Positions 57,882 through 64,000 of a DNA stretch of 64,000 nucleotides are shown here, piece after piece (position 1 is the stretch's first letter; every line of letters starts with the position of its first letter). Below the pieces are notes generated by a model. It saw only the letters and a program-made list of their open reading frames with translations, searched no databases and had not been told where the DNA came from. Made by a program: the position numbers and the translations under genes. This DNA is from Stereocaulon alpinum (Eukaryota > Ascomycota > Lecanoromycetes > Lecanorales > Stereocaulaceae), in NCBI GenBank assembly GCA_018257865.1, contig JAEUBA010000027.1:186001-250000 (forward strand). Reading direction: 5' to 3'.

Positions 57882-58027
57882 GCCCGGGTGATGTAATGGT
57901 AACACATTGGGAGCCATTACTAGGGAAAGCGAGCGTAAACGTGCGGACTGCCTGGCAGCGGTTAGCACGACGCATGCATACAGCCAGCGGCCATTCTAAC
58001 GATCTGAGTTCGACTCTCAGCCTGGGT
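57882..58027 (+). ncRNA. tRNA-like element, copy 2, best preserved
   Basis: The 5' GCCCGGG pairs fully with 3' CCTGGGT, counting two G.T pairs. The T-arm CTGAG-TTCGACT-CTCAG is perfect and abuts the acceptor strand as in a real tRNA, and a D-arm like ATGTAATGGTAACAC follows TG at positions 8-9. TTGGG and TCTAA could form the anticodon stem, leaving about 80 bases between them, so an unusually long intron or insert would be needed. No U33-anticodon could be assigned. It is either an intron-bearing tRNA gene or a tRNA-derived repeat. Confidence 0.45.
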
Positions 58028-58353
58028 ATTCGTTTTATACATAGCAAGAGATCTTTCCCATCTCTTTCAGAGGCCAGGCGCACGCACATGCTGCAATTTG
58101 GGCTTTCTCTCTTCTTTTGCATCTCGGTTACATTCTCCTTTTCCGAGGAAGTCATTGGCTCGCTTCTCCCTCTAACGAACACCCTATCTTGATCGCTTGC
58201 CCTAGATTGTACTTTATTAACTCTTGTGGCACGAAGTGTTCTCAACCCCGAGAATTACTCTACTTAGTGCGAACCATTAGCCAACGACCATTGCGTAGCC
58301 CAAATTCGTCTACGTCCCCTTGTGCTTCCGGATAGGATTCAAACCAGAAGAGG

Positions 58354-58471
58354 ATCTGGGTGGTGTAACGGATTAGCACATTGGAGCCATATACGGTGGA
58401 AGTAAGCTTGGATTGGCCTAATTTTGCCATGGGATGTCCCAGAGACCTAGAGTTCAATTCTCGGCTTGTAC
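58354..58471 (+). ncRNA. tRNA-like element, copy 3
   Basis: A good A-box (TGGTGTAACGGATTAGCAC) and the shared CACATTGGAGCCAT core are present. About 85 bases on is TAGAG-TTCAATT-CTCGG, a T-arm with one mismatch. The acceptor strands (ATCTGGG, CTTGTAC) do not pair, so this copy is probably inactive. Confidence 0.4.
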
Positions 58472-59011
58472 AGTGCGTCTTTCCTTCTCTCCGGGGGTTT
58501 AAATGGACGAGGAAACTGGTATCATGGGGAAGGTCGTTGGCCGTGCCTCTGCCATGGATCGCTAGTCCGTCACAGAGGTTGCCATGATCTCTGGCTCGCG
58601 GTGTCCAGCCGTTTGTGGAATGAACGGCTTCTTTTGTTAGGTGTCTTTTCTCCACCGAGCAACAGCAGTCCGAATGTAAGCCGCAGTTGTTGGAGATCGC
58701 TGTCAGCGCTCTTACTGACTCACTGCTACTTCCAATTCTTTTCTTGAAAGATCCCAGCCTTGAGCAAGCACAGGTGATGTAGGTACGGAAGATGCACAGC
58801 CGGGCCGCAGACAGGTTGGCTTGGCTAGAACGTCAGCAGAATCAGCGCATTGATATCTGCCAAGCCGCTTGTCAATACATGCCATGTGAATTCATGGTAG
58901 AACACTCAAATAAAGCGGCATCTACAATTACAACACTTTACTTTCCCTATAGCTATCTCATGAGCATATCTTCACACTATCGTATCTTACGATACTCCAA
59001 CGTTTCGATCC
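58472..59011. other. Intergenic
   Basis: Pyrimidine-rich stretches near 58720-58745; otherwise no feature before the F-box-like gene. Confidence 0.55.
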
Positions 59012-59806
59012 ATGGAAGCCAACATGGCTCAGTCACTATCTACCACCAACCGCTTATCTCAAATCCCGAATGAGGTACTTGCCATCATTTTGACGAAGAT
59101 GCCGGACCTCGTGACCTTGAACAACTTCATAGCAGCATATCCATTATCAGAAGATCTATACCGTGCCACTTATAAGAAGGTCCTCGCCGGCACACTACGT
59201 CAGTCCGAGTCGCTACAGATACAGAAGCTAGTCTGTACTATCATCAGCATCCGCAATTGTCCTGACATTACCCGGATTCAGGACTGGGCCTCATACCTTG
59301 ATCTGCAGGACGAAAGTGCCTCACTACTCATCGAGGATATCCCTGATCCCACAAGTGCTCTTCAAGATATTGCCCTGGTCACCCAAGATATCGAATATTT
59401 CGCAAACTCGTTCCTCAGTCCACGCCTTCGAGAGCTTTGCGCACTCTTACACCCAGCTTTCAGAAGAATACCTCCTGCTCCGACGGACTATCATCAAGTC
59501 CGTCACAGATTCTGGCGACTTCAATTGCTTTCTGAGCTCTTCGGATTTAGAATGACAGATACTACTTCTGCGGCTCATAAGGATTCATCCAGTAACGCCT
59601 TTCTTCAATGTCCGTTCGATTGGGAGCTTAGAAAGCTCGATCGCACGTATGATCATCTACATGCGAGATACGACGTACTGAAACTTATGAACCCAGATGC
59701 GCCAGTCGAAGCACAGCTTCCGATCATCCAACGCCTACTGATCAATATGGGATATGGGAGGGCGAACATAAGTCCGGTCGTGTTGGATCCATCTTATCCT
59801 GTCTGA
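59012..59806 (+). CDS. F-box-like protein, uncharacterised
   Basis: Intronless, 264 aa. Residues 13-45 (NRLSQIPNEVLAIILTKMPD, then LVTLNNFIAAYP) look like an F-box (LP.E.L..I...L, then a second helix), which would bind Skp1 in an SCF ubiquitin ligase. The remainder is helical with no repeats recognised (IQDWASYLDLQDESASLLIE, FWRLQLLSELFGFRM). Such proteins are numerous and variable in filamentous ascomycetes, often in fast-evolving regions. A nearby ATG at 59024 (MAQSL) is an equally likely start. It is the last intact gene before the satellite. Confidence 0.65.
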   Translation: MEANMAQSLSTTNRLSQIPNEVLAIILTKMPDLVTLNNFIAAYPLSEDLYRATYKKVLAGTLRQSESLQIQKLVCTIISIRNCPDITRIQDWASYLDLQDESASLLIEDIPDPTSALQDIALVTQDIEYFANSFLSPRLRELCALLHPAFRRIPPAPTDYHQVRHRFWRLQLLSELFGFRMTDTTSAAHKDSSSNAFLQCPFDWELRKLDRTYDHLHARYDVLKLMNPDAPVEAQLPIIQRLLINMGYGRANISPVVLDPSYPV

Positions 59807-60179
59807 CTTGAAGGAGAAAATCAATGAAGCTACGCTCTTGTAGACCTAGGATAAAAATTATCTTGCTCAGCCGTCACTCCGGCTCAACCGTCACCTTTTT
59901 CTCCATCATACAAATTACCTCTTTCATTAATCACGCAACGAGCTTATATACTTATCGCTTGAAATTAAACTGGAGATGTATTAATACTATAAGATAATAC
60001 ATATCTATCAGAATCTTAATATTTACTAAGCTGCACCAACGCCGTCCTTCTGTGATCTCCCTCGTCCCTCAGCTCCCACGCGCCCCCTAGACTACGAGAT
60101 CAGGATTTATGTCGTGACTCAAATCTTTTCATAGTCGAATAAATTCAGTCTTCGATCAGTTGAACGTTCAAATTTAGTT
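59807..60179. other. AT-rich intergenic stretch
   Basis: Noticeably AT-rich (about 59950-60030), in contrast to the rest of the window; compatible with RIP-affected or heterochromatic DNA. No gene. Confidence 0.5.
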
Positions 60180-61235
60180 ATGGAACCCACTAAGTCTGCG
60201 GCCACTGAGTCAGGGAAGAGGAAACGGAGATTGGACGTTAATGATCTTAAAAAGCCTTTCGATACCGAACCAGATAACTATAAAATTGCCTGGAACGAGT
60301 TCAAACACCGCATCATTGGTCTCAACGAGCAAGCAGGACAGACAGTCCCCTCAGTAAAGGCACAATATCTAGACTACTAGTAAAATCAGGACTCACATTG
60401 ATAGCTTGTACCGTCGACGCTCTCTCTTACTGATGCACGTCAAATCTTCAACTAGCGCAAGGTTAAAGATGTTCTCTGGGCTGGCATCAATGAACTACCG
60501 GTACCCCAGTATCTCTCAGACAGCATTGACAGAATTTGGGCAGTCACCTCCGAAACCCATCAGACGAACGAAGCATTTGCACGGACCATTATAGATCAGA
60601 TCCTAATCTCTGCACTGTACGAGGAAAACCACACGCAGACCACGCAGCACCGAGCCTCATCACAACCAGAAGACCCTGCAGTCTTAGAACTACAGCACCA
60701 AACGTAATTCCAACGCTAGGTAGCCTCCTGGGGGGAGACCAGGCTGCTGAGCGGATATGCGGACTACACGGTTTGGAACGAATCGCAGAAGGAATTCAAT
60801 CTTGCCACCAAGCTAATCATTATCGAAGCCAAAAAGATCAACTCCACTGACACATGCCTTGGCCAGTTGACGGCATACATGAGGGTAGTGCATGCCAATA
60901 GGGAAGACGAGCAGAAACAAATTTCCATTATCTACGGCGCGGCTTCCGATGGTCTCTCATTCCGCTTCCATCGTATCGATAATGAAGGCGATTGGAGCCA
61001 AAGTTGTCTCATTGAATTGGAGATGGGAGACAAGGGCAGGATATACTCGGTATTCAGGTCGCTGATCAGGATAGCAGCATTGTCATCGCGCTCTGCCTCC
61101 CCCATCAAAAATCCCCAGCAGAGAGAGAAGGTCCTTGCGTCCTTTGGCAGCCCAAAGCGTACCCGCAGATTCGATTTTGATCTCAATGCGTTAAGAATCC
61201 TGGAGGAAGACGATGAGACAGAGATCGTGAGTTGA
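60180..61235 (+). pseudogene. Decayed PD-(D/E)XK-like fungal gene with RIP-type stop codons
   Basis: The first segment (60180-60380) encodes MEPTKSAATESGKRKRRLDV and NEFKHRIIGLNEQAGQTVPS and ends in TAG. A second open segment from about 60462 reads VKDVLWAGINELPVPQYLSD and RTIIDQILISALYEENHTQT, ending LELQHQT. Two stops then fall in frame, TAA (60705-60707) and TAG (60717-60719). The same frame goes on with LLSGYADYTVWN, KLIIIEAKKI, QISIIYGAASDGLSFRFHRI and REKVLASFGSPKRTRRFDFD to 61235. GYADY and IEAKK would be the D and ExK of a PD-(D/E)XK nuclease-type core. I know such proteins as uncharacterised lineage-specific fungal families. Both internal stops are C-to-T changes of CAA/CAG. Confidence 0.65.
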
Positions 61236-61238
61236 TGA

Positions 61239-61750
61239 GAATCTAGCTTGTGAATGAAGGAGCTGCGTCGAAAGTTGATATACGATTGAAGGAGGTTACG
61301 AGCATGCATGAAATCCATTTCGTCGAGGAGACGAATGCCCCACGCAGAAAAATGTTTTAAGAAGAGTTCAAGTCGCTAGCATTATGGCCACATACCGGCT
61401 TGAAATATACAAGCACTTTGGGCTTTCCGTTCACGTATACGGGATCAGTAAATAAAATTATCAGATAAACTTGGCCGGCAGCTGTAGTACAGGCCATGTT
61501 TCCGTTATTCATGAAATGCAATATTAGGCAATTATAGCTGGAGTAAGAGGATTTAGGAACAAGCCTGTTGCTCCCTTAGTATTCACCCGCTGCTCCCCTC
61601 TTTGCTGCCTTGGTGCTCTCTTGGTGATCCCTCTTGCTCCCTTTCCCGATCAAAATTGGTAATCCTCAATCCTAATTTCAGGGTGTATATGATACATGTA
61701 TATATTCATAGTACACGCCTTACTTAGTATACACACATAAGACTAGAAGG
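61239..61750. other. Transition region before the satellite
   Basis: No gene. Contains CTGCTCCC/TTGCTCCC repeats (about 61565-61645) and AT-rich sequence with TATAC motifs leading into the satellite. Confidence 0.5.
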
Positions 61751-61758
61751 TATATTAC

Positions 61759-64000
61759 GCATCCATACTTACTCAAAACGCTTGCTTTGCACAGATTATG
61801 CATTACGCATATCGCACTCAACATACATATTTGCCAGATATACTTCATGTCTGTATTATGATTAAATCTATACTACGCCAGGAATGCGCAAGAATTCGCA
61901 CCTGAACTGTATACTCAATAGCAGCGTAATGCGCCTATGTGTTCGGGGTGCGCATTGCGCATATATACTCAAAATGCGATATCAAGCTGAGCACTCAACA
62001 CACCCACTCCGTCCGATATGCAATATATGTCTTCCTCATCTTCTACGCAGTATATCCACCTTCTGCGCAGACGACTGATACCCCGCTGGTCTTTGCGCAT
62101 TCGTTGCGTATTACGTACTCCGCGTCCCCTCTGCGCCTTCCGCAACCTGTTGCGTACTCCATTAAGTCTATACGTATACTTGCGTATTGCGTACTCTGTA
62201 TACACTGCGTATTCTGCCAACCTTCTGCGCAAGCGGTTGATATTCTGCAAATTGCGCACTCCATATATACTGCGTACATTTTGTGTATTTTGCGCACCCT
62301 CCCAGTTCTTTGCGCATTTGTTGCGCACTCCGCTAATACTCCGCTGGTCTTTGCGCACTCAGCAATCTATTACGTGCTCCACAGTCTTTCTATGTATTCA
62401 TTGTATTTTCTTTGAGCGTTGCATACTCTATATACAATACGTATTCGGCCAATCTTTTGCGCAATATACCGACCTTCTACGCAGTAGTATGACCTTCTCC
62501 GCAGTCACCTAATACTCTACGCACTCTGTAAGTATTCTTCGTATTCATTGCGTATTAAACACTCCGTATACGCTGTATAATCCGTTCATATTATGCGCAG
62601 TCGGCTGGGCTTTACGTATTCTCTACGCATCTATTACGCACTCCGTAAGTATTCTGCGCACTCCGCTGACCTTCTGCGTAAACCATCAATTCTATACGCA
62701 TACTTGCGTATTATTCACTCTAAATATATAATGTGTTCCGCCAATCTTGTTCGCACAATGCCAATCTTCTACGCAGTCGGCTGATATTCTGCGTATTCAT
62801 TGCGCATTACGCACTCAGCCAATTCTCTGCGCACTCCGCTGATTTTGACGCATTCTTTGCGCATTACATGCTCTGTATTATTGCGTATCCCGCTAATATT
62901 TTGCGCAGTAGGCCGACCTTTTGCGCACCTCGCTGGTCTCTTACGTATTAGGCGGATATTCTGCGTAATCGTTGCGTATTCGTTGCGTACTATACCAGTC
63001 CTATGCGTACTCTTGCGTGTTACACACTCTGCGTACACTGCGTACTACGTTTATCTATTGCGCAGTAGGCCGATCTATTGCGCAGTTGGTTACTATTCTG
63101 CGCATTCGTTGCGTATTCCCTACTTCTGCCTACACACTTGTATATTGCGCAGTCCACCACTCTTATGCGTATACTTGCGCGTTACCTACTCTGTATACAT
63201 TGTGTATTCGGTTCATCTTGTGCGCGGTTCGCAAGCATTGTGCGTAGTCAACTGATATTCTGCGCATTCGTTGCGTACTGCGCAGTCAACATTGAGCACT
63301 CCCTATTCTGCTGCGTTCTCTACCATTTCTATGCGCATCCTTGCGCATTGCATACTCTACATACATTGTGAACTCCGTTCATCTTTCGCGCAGTACGCCG
63401 ACCTTCTGCGCACTCAGCTAACCTTCTACGCAGGCGATTGTCACTCTGCGCATTCGTTGCGCACTTAATATTGCGTACTCCGCAATCTGTTGCGCATTCC
63501 ACCAATTCTATGCGTATACTTGCGCATTGAGTACCCTGTATATATTGCGTATTCCGCCAATCTTTTGCGCAGTCCACCACCGTCTTCGACGTGGGCACTC
63601 AAAAAAGACGCCACACTTAAGTGCGTAAGTTGGTTGCGCATTCTTGCGTATTCAAGGCCTAATAGGTACATAAATTCAGTGCGCACTCTAGATGTCCTTG
63701 GTGAGGTACTTGTCTTGAATACTTATGATGAATGCGCACTGCGTGATGCGCAGTCTACTGTAACCACGTATACGTAATACGCTCGAATACGCAATTTTGT
63801 TGCGCATTCCTGCACATTCAAGTTGTAGTATGAATACCATTCCATTGCGCAGTCTCGTATATCTAGCGAAGTAGATGTGATGAGTATGCATGCGTATTCC
63901 ACATTGCGCTCAACATACGCCTTGCGTAAAGTTGCAGCAAGAATGCAAAAGACGCGGAGACCGCAATTTCTGCGCATACTTGTAGATTCGAAGTCCTTTT
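61759..64000. repeat. Degenerate TGCGCA-based satellite with higher-order repeat, open at the right edge
   Basis: More than 2.2 kb made of short degenerate units around TGCGCA, TGCGTA, TACGCA and TACGTA. By hand, 62041-62520 contains 9, 6, 2 and 3 of these, against well under one expected by chance for the four together. A longer pattern, of the type CTTGCGCATTNCATACTCTGTATA, starts at 62181, 62414, 62549, 62705, 62859, 63014, 63176, 63342 and 63521, mostly 154-179 bp apart. A variant at 63635, 63801 and 63971 continues at 166 and 170 bp. Long open frames on both strands here are a by-product of the stop-poor palindromic unit, not genes. Confidence 0.9.

Noticed and set aside
61759..64000. 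Possible CRISPR array or protein-coding repeat family
   Set aside because: Repeats are degenerate with no constant repeat/unique spacer pattern, the genome is eukaryotic, and open frames occur equally on both strands.

Overview
The window is nuclear DNA of a filamentous ascomycete (Pezizomycotina). The evidence is short spliceosomal introns (about 40-120 nt, GT..AG with CTAAC/CTGAC-like branch points), dense small genes on both strands, and fungal-specific families: Pth11-type rhodopsin-domain protein, DUF7918, questin oxidase-like DUF4243, LaeA-like methyltransferase and a DHA1 MFS transporter. A leotiomycete-like or related lineage is plausible but is only an inference; nothing in the window fixes the species.

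Layout. 1-7.1 kb: a questin-oxidase-like gene cut by the left edge, an E2-binding HECT-like E3, a small secreted protein that overlaps it tail to tail, and a C2H2 zinc-finger regulator. 7.1-16 kb is gene-poor: one apparently decayed gene, a mitochondrial-type SDR, and a compact zinc-ribbon protein of 90 aa that only appears after splicing. 16-30 kb: PI-specific phospholipase C, an RS-rich CxxC protein, a 1161-aa DUF7918 protein with an Asn/Asp/Trp-rich repeat tract, and a Gln-rich protein with an exact 87-bp internal repeat. 30-45.9 kb is housekeeping-rich: PXMP4-like peroxisomal protein, thiamine pyrophosphate carrier, a methyltransferase with a 92-bp tandem duplication over its stop codon, monothiol glutaredoxin, an alpha/beta hydrolase broken by a TGA, an MFS transporter, MMS19, and MTD1-type methylene-THF dehydrogenase head to head with MMS19. 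47-57 kb: a seven-exon Pth11-like receptor, the Brix protein Rpf2, a MscS channel with an EF-hand, and EMC3 head to head with signal peptidase subunit 2.

Right end. From about 57.4 kb the character changes. There are three related tRNA-like elements, an F-box-like gene, a decayed PD-(D/E)XK-like gene with two CAA/CAG to TAA/TAG stops (the change expected from RIP), and then more than 2.2 kb of degenerate satellite that runs off the window. The satellite is built on the palindrome TGCGCA and its C-to-T derivatives TGCGTA, TACGCA and TACGTA, arranged in a higher-order repeat of about 155-180 bp, close to nucleosome length. It looks like a heterochromatic or subtelomeric boundary.

Functional links. 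GRX3/4-type glutaredoxin and MMS19 both belong to cytosolic iron-sulfur protein assembly and lie about 5 kb apart with two genes between. EMC3 and SPC2 both act in ER membrane-protein biogenesis and share a 238-bp intergenic promoter. No secondary-metabolite cluster, CRISPR, rRNA or intact transposon was seen. Exon coordinates come from reading frame and splice-site logic, without transcript evidence.
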